Assembly: GCA_946800325.1 (NCBI GenBank) | Contig: OX326960.1 | Span: 32,579,629-32,643,628 of the forward strand | From: Luzula sylvatica | Lineage: Eukaryota; Streptophyta; Magnoliopsida; Poales; Juncaceae | DNA length: 64,000 nucleotides | Direction: 5' to 3' | In this document: positions 38,901-51,644 of the stretch, piece after piece | Position numbering within the stretch: the first letter of the stretch is position 1 | Layout of the letters: the number at the start of each line of letters is the position of its first letter | Made by a program: the position numbers and the translations under genes | Notes under the pieces: generated by a model | Seen by the model: only the letters and a program-made list of their open reading frames with translations | Databases searched by the model: none | Told to the model about the DNA's origin: nothing

Positions 38901-41900
38901 GTCATACTCAAATTACTCCGTAATTGAAGACTAACACACACAAATTTGAATTTTTTAAAAAATTTCTTAAAAATGCAAAAAACTGAAATCTAACGCCTTC
39001 AAAATTCAAGTGTAACACAAGAAAAAAACTCAATTTTCTTGTCATATTCAAAATACTCCGTAATTGAAGACTAACACACACAAATTTACATTTTTTCAAA
39101 AAATTCTTAAAAATGCAAAAATGAAATCTAACACCTTCAAAAAATTCAATGAAGAAATTTTTTAAAAGAATGTTAAAATTCAAGTGTAACACAACAAAAA
39201 AACTCAATTTTCTTGTCATACACAAAATACTCCGTAATTGAAGACTAACGCACACAAATTTCAATTGTTTCAAAAATTCCTTGAAAATGCACAAAATAAA
39301 GTCTAACAACTTCAATAAATTCAATGAAGATATTCTTTAAAAGTATTTTAAAATTGAAGTGTAACACAAGCAAAATACTCAATTTTAATGACATACTCAA
39401 AATACTCCATAATCGAAGACTGACACACACAAATTTCAATTTTTCCAAAAATTTGTAAAAAATACAAAAAATGAAGTCTAACGCCTTCAATAAATTCAAT
39501 GAAGATATTTTTTAAAAGAATGTTAAAATGGAAGTGTAACATAAGCAAAATACTCAATTTTCATGTCATACTCAAAATACTCCATAATTGAAGACTAACA
39601 CGCACAAATTTCAATTTGTTCAAAAATTTCATAAAAATGCAAAAATCTGGAGTATAACACCTTAAAAAAATTCAATGAAAATATTTTTTTTTAAAATGTA
39701 AAAATTGAAGTGCAACATAAGCAAAATACTCAATTTTCATGTCATACTCAAAATACGCCGTAATTGAAGACTAACAAACAGAAATTTCAATTTTTTCAAA
39801 AATTTCTTAAAAATGCAAAAAATGAAGTCGTTACCTTCAAAAAATTCAACGAAGATATTTTTTAAAAGAACGTTAAAATTGAAGTGTAACACAAGAATAA
39901 ATACAATTTTCATGTCATACTCAAAATACTCCGTAATTGAAGACAAACACACACAAATTTTAATTGTTTCATAAATTTCTTAAAAATGCAAAAAACTGAA
40001 GTCTAACACCTTCAAAAAATTCAATGAAGATATTTTTTAAATGGATGTTAAAATTGAAGTGTAACACAAGCAAAATACTCAATTTTCATGTCACACTCAA
40101 AATACTCCGAATTTGAATACTAACACACAAAAGTTTCAATTTTTTCAAAAATTTCTTCAAAATACAAAAAATGAAGTCTAACTCCTTCAAAAAATTGAAT
40201 GAAGATATTATTTAAAAGAATGTAAAAATTCAAGTGTAACACAAGAAAAAAACTAAATATTCATGGCATACTCAAAATACTCCGTAATTGAAGACTGACA
40301 CACAAAACTTTCAATTTTTTAAAAATTTTCTTTAAAAATAGAAAAAATGAAGTCATAACGCCTTCAATAAATTCAATGAAGATTTTTTTTTAAAAGAACG
40401 TTAAAATTGAAGTGTAACATAAGAAAAATACTCAATTTTCATGTCATACTCAAAATACTCCGTAATTGAAGACTAACACACAGAAATTTCAATTTTATCA
40501 AAAATTTCATAAAAATGCAAAAAATGAAGTCTCACACATTCAAAAAATTCAACGAAGATATTTTTTAAACGAATGTTAAAATTGAAGTGTAACATAAGCA
40601 AATTACTCAATTTTCGTGTCATACTCAAAATACTCCGTAATTGAAGACTAACACACACAAATTTCGATTTTTTCAAAAATTTCTTCAAAATACAAAAAAT
40701 GAAGTCTCCTTCAAAAAATTCAATGAAGATATGTTTTAAAAGAATGTTAAAATTCAACTGTTACGCAAGAATAAAATTCAATTTTCATGTCATACTCAAA
40801 ATACTCCGTAATGGAAGACTAACACACAGAAATTTCAATTTTTTCAAAAATTTCTTAAAAATTCAAAAAACTGAAGTCTAAAACCTTGAAAAAATTCAAT
40901 GAAGATATTTTTTAAAAGAATGTGAAAATGGAAGTGTAACATAAGCAATATACTCAATTTTCATGTCATACTCAAAATACTCTGTAATTGAAGACTAACA
41001 CACATAAATTTCAATTTTTCCAAAAATTTCTTAAAAATGCAAAAAATGAAATCTAATGCCGTCATTAAATTTAATGAAGATATTTTTTAAAAGAATGTTA
41101 AAATGGAAGTGTAACATAAGGAAAATAATCAATTTTCATGTCATACTCAAAATGCTACGTAATTGAAGACTAACACACACAAATTTCAATTTTTTCAAAA
41201 ATTTCTTAAAAATGCAAAAAACTGAAGTCTAACACCTTAAAAAAATTGAATGAGGATATTTTTTTAAAAATTTTAAAAATTGAAGTGCAACATAAGCAAA
41301 ATACTCAATTTTCATGTCATACTAAAAATACGCCGTAATTGAAGACTAACACACAGAAATTTCAATTTTTTAAAAAATTTCATAAAAATGCAAAAAATGA
41401 AGTCTAACACCTTCAAAAAATTCAATGAAGATATTTTTTTAAAAGAATGTTAAAATTCAAGTGTAACACAAGAAAAAAAATTCAATTTTCATGTCATACT
41501 CAAAATACTCCTTAATTAAAAACTAACACAGAGAAATTTCAATTTATTAAAAAATTTCTTAAAAATGCAAAAAATGAAGTCTGACACCTTAAAAAAATTC
41601 AACGAAGATATTTTTTAAAAGAATGTTAAAATGGAAGTGTAACATAAGCTAAATACTCAATTTTCATGTCAAACTCAAAATACTCCGAAATTGAAGACTA
41701 ACACACACAAATTTCAATTTTTCCAAAAATTTCTTAAAAATGCAAAAAATGAAGTCTAACGCCTTCAATAAATTCAATGAAGATTTTTTTTGAAAGAATG
41801 TTAAAACGGAAGTGTAACATAAGCAAAGTACTAAATTTTCAAGTCATACTCAAAATATTCCGTAATTGAAGACTAACACACACAAATTTCAATTTTTTCA

Positions 41901-42699
41901 AAAATTTCTTAAAACTGCAAAAAACTGAAGTCTAACACCTTAAAAAAATTCAATGAAGATATTTTTTTAAAGAATGTTAAAATGGAAGTGTAACATAAGC
42001 AAAATACCCAATTTTCATGTCATACTCAAATTACTCCGTAATTGAAGACTAACACACACAAATTTCAATTGTTTCAAACATTTCTTAAAAATAAAAAAAT
42101 GAAGTCTAACACCTTCAATAAATTCAATGGAGATATTTTTTAAAAGGATGTCAAAACTGAAGTGTAACACAAGCAAAATACTCAATTTTCATGTCATACT
42201 CAAAATACTCCGTAATTGAAGACTAACACACAAAAGTTTCAATTTTTTCAAAAATTTCTTAAAAATACAAAAAATGAAGTCTAACGCCTTCAATAAATTC
42301 AATGAACATATTTTTTAAAAGAATGATAAAATGGAAGTGTAACATAAGAAAAATACTCAATTTTCGTGTCATACTCAAAATACTCCGTAATTGAAGACTA
42401 ACACACACAAATTTCAATATTTTCAAAAATTCCTTAAAAATGCAAAAAACTGAAGTCTAACACCTTAAATAAATTCAATGAAGATATTTTTTAAAAAAAT
42501 GTAAAAATTGAAGTGCAACATAAACAAAATACTCAATTTTCATGTCATACTCAAAATACGCCGTAATTGAAGACTAACACACAGAAATTTCAATTTTTTC
42601 AAAAATTTCTTAAAAATGCAAAAAATGAAGTCTAACACCATCAAAAAATTCAACGAAGATATTTCATAAAAGAATGTTAAAATTGAAGTGTAACATAAG
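35956..42699 (+). repeat. Heterogeneous monomers with AAAATGGAAGTG and AAAATTCAAGTG variants
   Basis: Tandem monomers in which S2 often starts AAAATGGAAGTGTAAC (for example near 36,590, 36,765, 37,635, 38,160, 39,528, 40,926, 41,632) or follows AAAATTCAAGTG (near 36,415, 37,990, 39,178, 41,455). These variants are characteristic of 36-46 kb; I did not notice them in the HOR. No long fixed HOR period was recognised. No gene or unique sequence was seen. Confidence 0.82.
38983..39020 (+). repeat. Monomer with internal S1 deletion
   Basis: S1 reads CTAACGCCTTCAAAATTCAAG, so about 36-38 bp between CTTCAAAA and TTCAAGTG are missing, probably through the repeated AAAATT. By shifting phase, this deletion helps produce the longest open frame in the window (138 codons, minus strand, 38,908-39,324). 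That frame translates repeat sequence and is not considered a gene. Confidence 0.75.
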
Positions 42700-45600
42700 C
42701 AAATTACTCAATTTTCATGTCATACTTAAAGTACTCCGAAATTGAAGACTAACACACACAAATTTCAATTTTTCCAAAAATTTCTTAAAAATGCAAAAAA
42801 CGAAGTCTAACACCTTCAATAAATTCAATGAAGATATTTTTTAAAAGAATGTTAAAATGGAAGTGCAACATAAGCAAAATATTAAATTTTCAAGTCATAC
42901 TCAAAATATTCCGTAATTGAAGACTAACACACACAAATTTCAATTTTTTCAAAAATTTCTTAAAAATACAAAAAATGAAGTCTAACACCTTCAATAAATT
43001 CAATGAAGATATTTTTTAAAAGGATGTTAAAATTGAAGTGTAACACAAGAAAAATACTCTATTTTCAAGTCATACTCAAATTACTCCGTAATTGAAGACT
43101 AACACACAAAAGTTTCAATTTTTTCCAAAATTTCTTAAAAATACAAATAACGAAGTCTAACGCCTTCAATAAATTCAATGAACATATTTTTTAAAAGAAT
43201 GTTAAAATGGAAGTGTAACATAAGCAAAATACTCAATTTTCATGTCATACTCAAAATACTCCGTAATTGAAGAATAACATACACAAATTTCAATTTTTTC
43301 AAAAATTTCTAAAAAATGCAAAAAACTGAAGTCTAACACCTTAAATAAATTCAATGAAGATATTTTTTAAAAAAACGTAAAAATTGAAGTGCAACATAAA
43401 CAAAATACTCAATTTTCATGTCATACTCAAAATACGCCGTAATTGAAGACTAACACACAGAAATTTCAATTTTATCAAAAATTTCTTAAAAATGCAAAAA
43501 ATGAAGTCTAACACCTTCAAAAAATTCAACGAAGATATTTCTTAAAAGAATGTTAAAATTGAAGTGTAACATAAGCAAATTACTCAATTTTCATGTCATA
43601 CTCAAAGTACTCCGAAATTGAAGACTAACACTCACAAATTTCAATTTTTCCAAAAAATTCTTCAAAATGAAAAAAATGAAGTCTAACGCCTTCAATAAGT
43701 TCAACGAAGATATTTTTTAAAAGAATGTTAAAATGGAAGTGTAACATAAGGAAAATACTAAATTTTCAAGTCATACTCAAAATATTCCGTAATTGAAGAC
43801 TAACTCACACAAATTTCAATTTTTTAAAAAATTTCTTAAAAATGCAAAAAACTGAAGTGTAACACGTTAAAAAAATTCAACGAAGATATTTTTTTAAAGA
43901 ATGTTAAAATGGAAGTGTAACTTAAGCAAAATACCCAATTTTCATGTCATACTCAAATTACTCTGTAATTGAAGACTAACATACACAAATTTCAATTTTT
44001 TCAAAAATTTCTTAAAAATGCAAAAAACTGAAGTCTAACACCTTAAATAAATACAATGAAGATATTTTTTTTAAAAATGTAAAAATTGAAGTGCAACATA
44101 AATAAAATACCCAATTTTCATGTCATACTCAAATTACTCTGTAATTGAAGACTAACTCAAGCAAATTTCAATTGTTTCAAACATTTCATAAAAATGCAAA
44201 AAACGAAGTCTAACACCTTCAATAAATTCAATGAAGATATTTTTTAAAAGGATGTTAAAATTGTAGTGTAACACAAGCAAAATACTCAATTTTCATGACA
44301 TACTCAAAATACTCCGTAATTGAAGACTAACACACAAAAGATTCAATTTTTTCAAAAATTTCTTAAAAATACAAAAAATGAAATCTAACGCCTTCAATAA
44401 ATTCAATGAACATATTTTTTAAAAGAATGTTAAAATGGGAGTGTAACATAAGCAAAATACTCAATTTTCATGTCATACTCAAAATACTCCGTAATTGAAG
44501 ACTAACACTCACAAATTTCAATTTTTTCAAAAATTTCTTAAAAATTCAAAAAATGAAGTCTAACACCTTCAAAAAATTCAACGAAGATATTTCTTAAAAG
44601 AATGTTAGAATTCAAGTGTAACATAAGCAAATTACTCAATTTTCATGTCATACTCAAAGTACTCCGAAATTGAAGACTAACACACACAAATTTCAATTTT
44701 TCCAAAAAATTCTTAAAAATACAAAAAATGAAGTCTAACGCCTTCAATAAGTTCAACGAAGATATTTTTTAAAAGAATGTTAAAATGGAAGTGTAACATA
44801 AGGAAAATACTAAATTTTCAAGTCATACTCAAAATATTCCGTAATTGAAGACTAACACACACAAATTTCAATTTTTTCAAAAATTTCTTAAAAATGCAAA
44901 AAACTGAAGTCTAACACGTTAAAAAAATTCAACGAAGATATTTTTTTAAAGAATGTTAAAATGGAAGTGTAACATAAGCAAAATACCCAATTTTCATGTC
45001 ATACTCAAATTATTCTGTAATTGAAGACTAACATACACAAATTTCAATTTTTTCAAAAATTTCTTAAAAATGCAAAAAACTGAAGTCTAACACCTTAAAT
45101 AAATTCAATGAAGATATTTTTTTAAAAATGTAAAAATTGAAGTGCAACATAAACAAAATACTCAATTTTCATGTCATACTAAAAATACGCCGTAATTGAA
45201 GACTAACACACAGAAATTTGAATTTTCTCAAAAATTTCTTAAAAATGCAAAAAATGAAGTCTAACACCATCAAAAAATTCAACGAAGATATTTCTTAAAA
45301 GAATGTTAAAATTGAAGTGTAACATAAGCAAATTACTCAATTTTCATGTCATACTCAAAGTACTCCGAAATTGAAGACTAACACACAAAAATTTCAATTT
45401 TTCCAAAAAATTCTTCAAAATGCAAAAAACTGAAGTCTAACACGTTAAAAAAATTCAACGAAGATATTTTTTTAAAGAATGTTAAAATGGAAGTGTAACT
45501 TAAGCAAAATACCCAATTTTCATGTCATACTCAAATTACTCTGTAATTGAAGACTAACATACACAAATTTCAATTTTTTCAAAAATTTCTTAAAAATGCA

Positions 45601-46780
45601 AAAAACTGAAGTCTAACACCTTAAATAAATTCAATGAAGATATTTTTTTAAAAATGTAAAAATTGAAGTGCAACATAAACAAAATACTCAATTTTCATGT
45701 CATACTCAAAATACGCCGTAATTGAAGCCTAACACACAGAAATTTCAATTTTCTCAAAAATTTCTTAAAAATGCAAAAAATGAAGTCTAACACCTTCAAA
45801 AAATTCAACGAAGATATTTCTTAAAAGAATGTTAAAATTGAAGTGTAACATAAGCAAATTACTCAATTTTCATGTCATACTCAAAGTACTCCGAAATTGA
45901 AGACTAACACACACAAATTTCAATTTTTCCAAAAAATTCTTAAAAATACAAAAAATGAAGTCTAACGCCTTCAATAAGTTCAACGAAGATTTTTTTTAAA
46001 AGAATGTTAAAATGGAAGTGTAACATAAGGAAAATACTAAAATTTCAAGTCATACTCAAAATATTCCGTAATTGAAGACTAACACACACAAATTTCAATT
46101 TTTTCAAAAATTTCTTAAAAATGCAAAAAACTGAAGTCTAACACGTTAAAAAAATTCAACGAAGATATTTTTTTAAAGAATGTTAAAATGGAAGTGTAAC
46201 ATAAGCAAAATACCCAATTTTCATGTCATACTCAAATTATTCTGTAATTGAAGACTAACACAAACAAATTTCTATTGTTTCAAACATTTCATAAAAATGC
46301 AAAAAATGAAGTCTAACACCTTCAATAAATTCAATGAAGATATTTTTTAAAAGGATGTTAAAATTGAAGTGTAACACAAGCAAAATACTCAATTTTCATG
46401 TCATACTCAAAATACTCCGTAATTGAAGACTAACACACAAAAGTTTCAATTTTTTCAAAAATTTCTTAAAAATACAAAAAATGAAGTCTAACGCCTTCAA
46501 TAAATTCAATGAACATATTTTTTAAAAGAATGTTAAAATGGGAGTGTAACATAAGCAAAATACTCAATTTTCATGTCATACTCAAAATACTCCGTAATTG
46601 AAGACTAGCACACACAAATTTCAATTTTCTCAAAAATTTCTTGAAAATTCAAAAAATGAAGTCTAACACCTTCAAAAAATTCAACGAAGATATTTCTTAA
46701 AAGAATGTTAAAATTGAAGTGTAACATAAGCAAATTACTCAATTTTCATGTCATACTCAAAGTACTCCTTAATTCAAGAC
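42700..46780 (+). repeat. Short-range repeat patchwork next to the inversion
   Basis: The marker TCCGAAATTG in CAAAGTACTCCGAAATTG occurs at 42,734, 43,611, 44,663, 45,364 and 45,890, with a variant near 46,765. Steps are 877, 1052, 701, 526 and about 875 bp, or 5, 6, 4, 3 and 5 monomers. A second marker, CACGTTAAAAAAATTC, is at 43,863, 44,915, 45,441 and 46,142 (6, 3 and 4 monomers). The set of monomer types is shared while the number between markers varies, as expected from repeated unequal exchange rather than clean HOR amplification. Confidence 0.83.
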
Positions 46781-46830
46781 TAACACATACAAATTAAAAA
46801 AATTTCAAAAATTTCTTAAAAATGCAAAAA

Positions 46831-46842
46831 ATGAAGCTTCAG
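46831..46842. repeat. Inversion point of the array (head-to-head junction)
   Basis: The plus strand reads AAAAATGAAG then CTTCAGTTATTGC, so satellite orientation flips between 46,836 and 46,837 with no spacer. The eight bases GAAGCTTC form a perfect dyad and contain an AAGCTT site. The left side stops within the GAAG that opens S1. The right side starts at the complementary CTTC of another monomer. An uninterrupted copy of the right flank at 48,570 onward reads GTTAGACTTCAGTTATTGC, which places the right breakpoint just before CTTC. The arms beyond the dyad are related but clearly different, so this is not a long perfect palindrome. Confidence 0.93.
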
Positions 46843-47315
46843 TTATTGCATTTTTAAGAAATTTTTGAAAAAAATTGAAATTTGTGTGTGTTAGTCTTCA
46901 ATTACGGAGTATTTTGAGTACGACATGAAAATTGAGTATTTTGCTTGTTAACACACTTCAACTTTAATATTGTCTTAAAAAATAATAATTGAATTTTTTT
47001 GTAGGTGTTAAATTTCTGATTTTGCATTTTATACAAAGTTTGAAAATGGAAATTTGTCTGTGTTAGTCTTCGATTACGGTGTACTTTGAGTACGACATGA
47101 AAATTGAATATTTTGCTGGTGTTACACTTCGATTTTAACATTTTTTAGAAAAATATGATGATTCAATTTTTGAAGGTGTTAGACTTGTGTTTTTGCATTT
47201 TTAAGAACTTTTTGCAAAAAATGAAATTTGTGTGTGTTAGTCTTCAACTACGGAGTATTTTGGGTACGACATGAAAATTGAGTATTTTGCTTGTGTTACA
47301 CTTCAATTTGAACAT
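46841..47315 (-). repeat. Right-block duplication, 1,733-bp offset, copy 1
   Basis: This matches 48,574-49,048. Shared rarities are CAGTTATTGCATTTTT at the start, GCTTGTTAACACACTTC, ATATTGTCTTAAAAAATAATAATTG (position given by core TAATAATTG), CTGTGTTAGTCTTCGATTACGG and GTATTTTGGGTACGAC. The offset is 10 monomers. This copy starts exactly at the inversion point, and the other continues upstream of it. Confidence 0.82.
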
Positions 47316-48573
47316 TTTTTTTTAAAATATACTAATTGAATTTTTTGAAGATGTTAGACTTCAGTTTTTGCATTTTAAAGAATTTTTTTGAAATAATTTA
47401 AATTTGTATGTGTTAGTCTTAAATTATGGAGTATTTTGAGTACGACATGAAAATTGAGTATTTTGCTTGTGTTACACTTCTATTTTAACATTTCTTCAAA
47501 AATATCATAATTGAATTTTTTGAAGCTGTTGGACTTCAGTTTTTGAATTTTCAAGAAATTTTTGAAAAAATTGTAATTTGTGTGTGTTAGTCTTCAATTA
47601 CGGAGTATTTTGAGTACGACATGAAAATTGAGTATTTTGCTTGTGTTACACTTCAATTTCAATATTGTCATAAAAAATCATAATTGAATTTTTTGAGAGT
47701 GTTAGACTTCTGATTTTGTATTTTTAAGCAATTTTTGAAAAATGGAAATTTGTGTGTGTGAGTCTTCGATTACGGTGTATTTTGAGTACGACATGAAAAT
47801 TGAATATTTTCCTTGTGTTACACTTCAACTTTAACATTTTTGTAAAAAATATGATAATTTAATTTTTTGAAGGTGACTTGTGTTTTTGAATTTTTAAGAA
47901 CTTTTTGAAAAAATGAAATTTGTGTGTGTTAGTCTTCAATTATGGAGTATTTTGAGTAAGACATGAAAATTGAATATTTTTCTTGTGTTACACTTCTATT
48001 TTAACATTTCTTCAAAAATATCATAATTGAATTTTTTGAGGCTGTTAGACTTCCGTTTTTAAATTCTCAAGAAATTTTTGAAAAAATTGAAATTTGTGTA
48101 TGTTAGTCTTCAATTACGGAGTATTTTGAGTATGACATGAAAATTGAATATTTTTCTTGAGTTACACTTCAATTTTATTTTTTTTTAAAATATCTAAATC
48201 GAATTTTTTGAAGGTGTAGACTTCAGTTTTTGCACTTTTATGAAATTTTTGAAAAAATTGAAATTTGTGTGTGTTAGTCTTCATTTACGGAGTATTTTGA
48301 GTACGACAAGAAAAGTTGAGTATTTTCCTTGTGTTACACTTCAATTTTAACATTTTTTTAAAAATATGATAATGAAATTTTTGAAGGTGCTAGACTTCTG
48401 TTTTTGCATTTTTAATAAATTTTTGAAAAAATTGAAAGTTGTGTGTATTAGTCTTCAATTATGGAGTATTTTTAGTACGATATGAAAATTCATTATTTTT
48501 CTTGTATTACACTTTAACTTTAACATTTTTTTGAAAAATATGATAATTCAATTTTTTGAAGGTGTTAGACTTC

Positions 48574-49048
48574 AGTTATTGCATTTTTAAGAAATTTTGA
48601 AAAAAATTGAAATTTGTGTATGTTAGTCTTCAATTACGGAGTATTTTGAGTACGACATGAAAATTGTGTATTTTGCTTGTTAACACACTTCAATTTTAAT
48701 ATTGTCTTAAAAAATAATAATTGAATTTTTTTTGTAAGTGTTAGACTTCTGATTTTGCATTTTATGAAATTTTTGAAAATGGAAATTTGTCTGTGTTAGT
48801 CTTCGATTACGGTGTACTTTGAGTACGACATGAAAATTGAATATTTTGCTGGTGTTACACTTCAACTTTAACATTTTTTAGAAAAATATGATGATTTAAT
48901 TTTTGAAGGTGTTAGACTTGTGTTTTTGCATTTTTAAGAACTTTTTGAAAAAAAAGAAATTTGTGTGTGTTAGTCTTCAACTACGGAGTATTTTGGGTAC
49001 GACATGAAAATTGAGTATTTTGCTTGTGTTACACTTCAATTTGAAAAT
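48574..49048 (-). repeat. Right-block duplication, 1,733-bp offset, copy 2
   Basis: Second copy of 46,841-47,315, intact on its left side (GAAGGTGTTAGACTTCAG precedes the shared start). It serves as the uninterrupted reference for the sequence cut by the inversion. Confidence 0.8.
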
Positions 49049-49074
49049 TTAAAAAAATATATCATAATTGAATT

Positions 49075-50640
49075 TTTTTGAAGCTGTTAGACTTCAGTTT
49101 TAGCATTTTTAAGAATTGTTTTGAAAAAATTGAAATTTGTGTGCTTTAGTCTTCAATTACGGAGTATTTTGAGTACGACATGAAAATTGAGTATTTTGCT
49201 TGTGTTACACTTCAATTTTAATATTGTCTTAAAAAATCATAATTGAACTTTTTGAAGGTGTTAGACTTCTAATTTTGCATTTTTAAAAATTTTTTGAGAA
49301 ATGGAAATTTGAGTGTGTTAGTCTTCGATTACGGTATATTTCGAGTACAACATGAAAATTGGATATTTTGCTTGTATTACACTTCAACTTTAACATTTTT
49401 AAACAAAATATGATAATTGAATTTTTTGAAGGTGGTTAGACTTCAGTTTTTGCATTTTCAAGAATTGTTTTGAAAAAATTGAAATTTGTGTGCTTTAGTC
49501 TTCAATTACGGAGTATTTTGAGTACGACATGAAAATTGAGTGTTTTGCTTGTGTTACACTTCAATTTTAATATTGTCTTAAAAAATCATAATTGAATTTT
49601 TTAAAGTGTTAGACTTCTGATTTTGCATTTTTAAGAAATTTTTGAAAAATGGAAATTTGTTTGTGTTAGTCTTCGATTACGGTGTATTTTGGGTACGGCA
49701 TGAAAATTGAATATTTTTCTTGTGTTACACTTCAACTTTAACATTCTTAAAAAAATATGATAATTCAATTTTTTGAAAGTGTTAGACTTGTGTTTTTGCA
49801 TTTTTAAGAACTTTTTGAAAAAAAATGAAATTTGTGTGTGTTAGTCTTCAACTACGGAATATTTTGGGTACGACATGAAAATTGAGTATTTTGCTGGTGT
49901 TACACTTCAATTTGAACATTTTTTAAAAAAATATCATAATTGAATTTCTTGAAGATGTTAGACTTCAGATTTTGCATTTTTCAGAAATTTTTGAAAAAAT
50001 TTAAATTTGTCTTCAATTAAGGAGTATTTTGAGTACGGCAAGAAAATTAATTATTTTGCTTGTGTTACACTTCAATTTTAACATTTTTTTATGAATATGA
50101 TAATTGAATTTTTTGAAGGTGTTAGACTTCTGTTTTTTCATTTTTATGAGATTTCTGAAAAAATTAAAATTTGTGTGTGTTAGTCTTCAATTATGGAATA
50201 TTTTGATTTCGACATGAAAATTCAATATTTTTCTTGTGTTACACTTCAACTATAACATTTTTTTAAAAATATGATAATTCAATTCTTTGAAGGTGTTAGA
50301 CTTGTGTTTTTGCATTTTTAAGAACTTTATGGAAAAATGAAATTTGTGTTTGTTAGTCTTCAACTACAGAGTATTTTGGGTACGACATCAAAATTGAGTA
50401 TTTTGCTTGTGTTACACTTCAATTTGAACAGTTTTTTTTTTAAATATCATAATTTAATTTTTTTTAAGGTGTTAGACTTCTGATTTTGTATTTTTAAGAG
50501 AGTTTTGAAAAATGGAAATTTGTGTGTGTTAGTCTTCGATTACGGTGTATTTTGAGTACGCCATGAAAATGGAATATTTTGCTTGTGTTACACTTCAACT
50601 TTAACATTTTTTAAAAAAATATGATAATTCAATTTTTTGC
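49075..50640 (-). repeat. Right-block duplication, 2,570-bp offset, copy 1
   Basis: This matches 51,645-53,210. AAGCTGTTAG is at 49,081 and 51,651, GGTGGTTAGA at 49,431 and 52,001, and CCATGAAAAT (after GAGTACG) at 50,561 and 53,131, all 2,570 bp apart. Both copies share a monomer missing GTGTGTTAGT (AATTTGTCTTCAATT) near 50,005 and 52,575. The offset is about 15 monomers. Confidence 0.86.
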
Positions 50641-51497
50641 AGGTGTTAGACTTGTTTTTTTGCATTTTTAAGAACTTTTTGAAAAAAATGAAATTTGTGT
50701 GTGTTAGTCTTCAACTACGTAGTATTTTGGGTACACCATGAAAATTGTGTATTTAGCTTGTGTTATACTTCAATTTGAACATTTAAAAAAAATATATCAT
50801 AATATAATTTTTGAAGTTGTTAGACTTCAGTTTTTGCATTTTTAAGAAATTTTTGAAATAATTGAAATTTGTATGTGTTAGTTAGACTTCAATTATGCAG
50901 TATTTTGAGTACGACATGAAAATTGAGTATTTTGCTTGTGTTACACTTCAATTTTAATATGGTCTTAAAAAATCATAATTGAATTTTGTGAAGGTGTTAG
51001 ATTTCTGATTTTGTATTTATAAGAAAATTTTGAAAAATGGAAATTTGTGTGTGTTAGTCTTCGATTACGGTGTATTTTGAGTACGACATGAAAATTGAAT
51101 ATTTTGCTTGTGTTGCACTTCAACTTTAATATTTTTAAAAAATATATGATAATTGAATTTTTGAAGGTGTTAGACTTCTGTTTTTGCATTTTTAGGAACT
51201 TTTTGAAAAAATGAAATTTGTGTGTGTTAGTCTTCAACTACGGAGTATTTTGGGTACGACATGAAAATTTAGTATTTTGCTTGTGTTACACATCGATTTG
51301 AACAGTTTTTAAAAAAATAACATAATTGAATTTTTTGAAGATGTTAGACTTCAATTTTGCATTTTTAAGAATTTTTTGAAAAAATATAAATTTGTGTGTG
51401 TTAGTCTTCAAATATGGAGTATTTTGAGTACGACATGAAAATTGAGTATTTTGCTTGTTTTACACTTTAATTTAAACATTTCTTTAAAAATATCATA

Positions 51498-51535
51498 ATT
51501 GAATTTTCAAGAAATTTTTAAAAAAATTGTAATTT
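51498..51535 (-). repeat. Truncated monomer
   Basis: AATTGAATTTTCAAGAAATTT joins the S1 core straight to the end of S3, deleting about 40 bp that normally hold GAAGGTGTTAGACTTC and the start of the GCATTTTT region. The probable cause is exchange between the similar TTGAATTTTT and TGCATTTTT runs. Confidence 0.75.
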
Positions 51536-51644
51536 GTATATGTTAGTCTTCAATTACATAGTATTTTGAGTATGACATGAAAATTGAATATTTGTCTTGT
51601 GTTACACTTCAATTTTATTTTATTTTTAAATATCTAAATTGAAT

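Larger units (their letters stand above)
1..46836 (+). repeat. 175-bp satellite array, left block (direct orientation)
   Basis: Uninterrupted tandem monomers run head to tail from the first base to the inversion point. Successive occurrences of TAAAAATGCA near the start fall at steps of 175, 175, 175, 176 and 175 bp. Orientation is defined by GAAGTCTAACACC, GAAGTGTAACAC and GAAGACTAACACAC reading on the plus strand. Left-block monomers usually carry CAATGAAGATAT in the first third and GTCATACTC in the second. The block divides into a homogenised HOR (1-18,950), a diverged margin, and a heterogeneous part up to 46.8 kb. No unique sequence, promoter, RNA gene or mobile element was seen. A role as centromeric or pericentromeric DNA is inferred from monomer length, tandem organisation and AT content; nothing in the sequence proves it. 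Confidence 0.97.

Noticed and set aside
38908..39324. A 138-codon open frame as a gene
   Set aside because: It translates consecutive satellite monomers, kept open by local deletions. Composition is the same as in all the other repeat-derived frames.
46400..47300. Terminal inverted repeats of a transposon around the inversion
   Set aside because: Both sides are ordinary satellite with no internal element, no target-site duplication and no transposase. Arms are only broadly similar beyond the 8-bp dyad.
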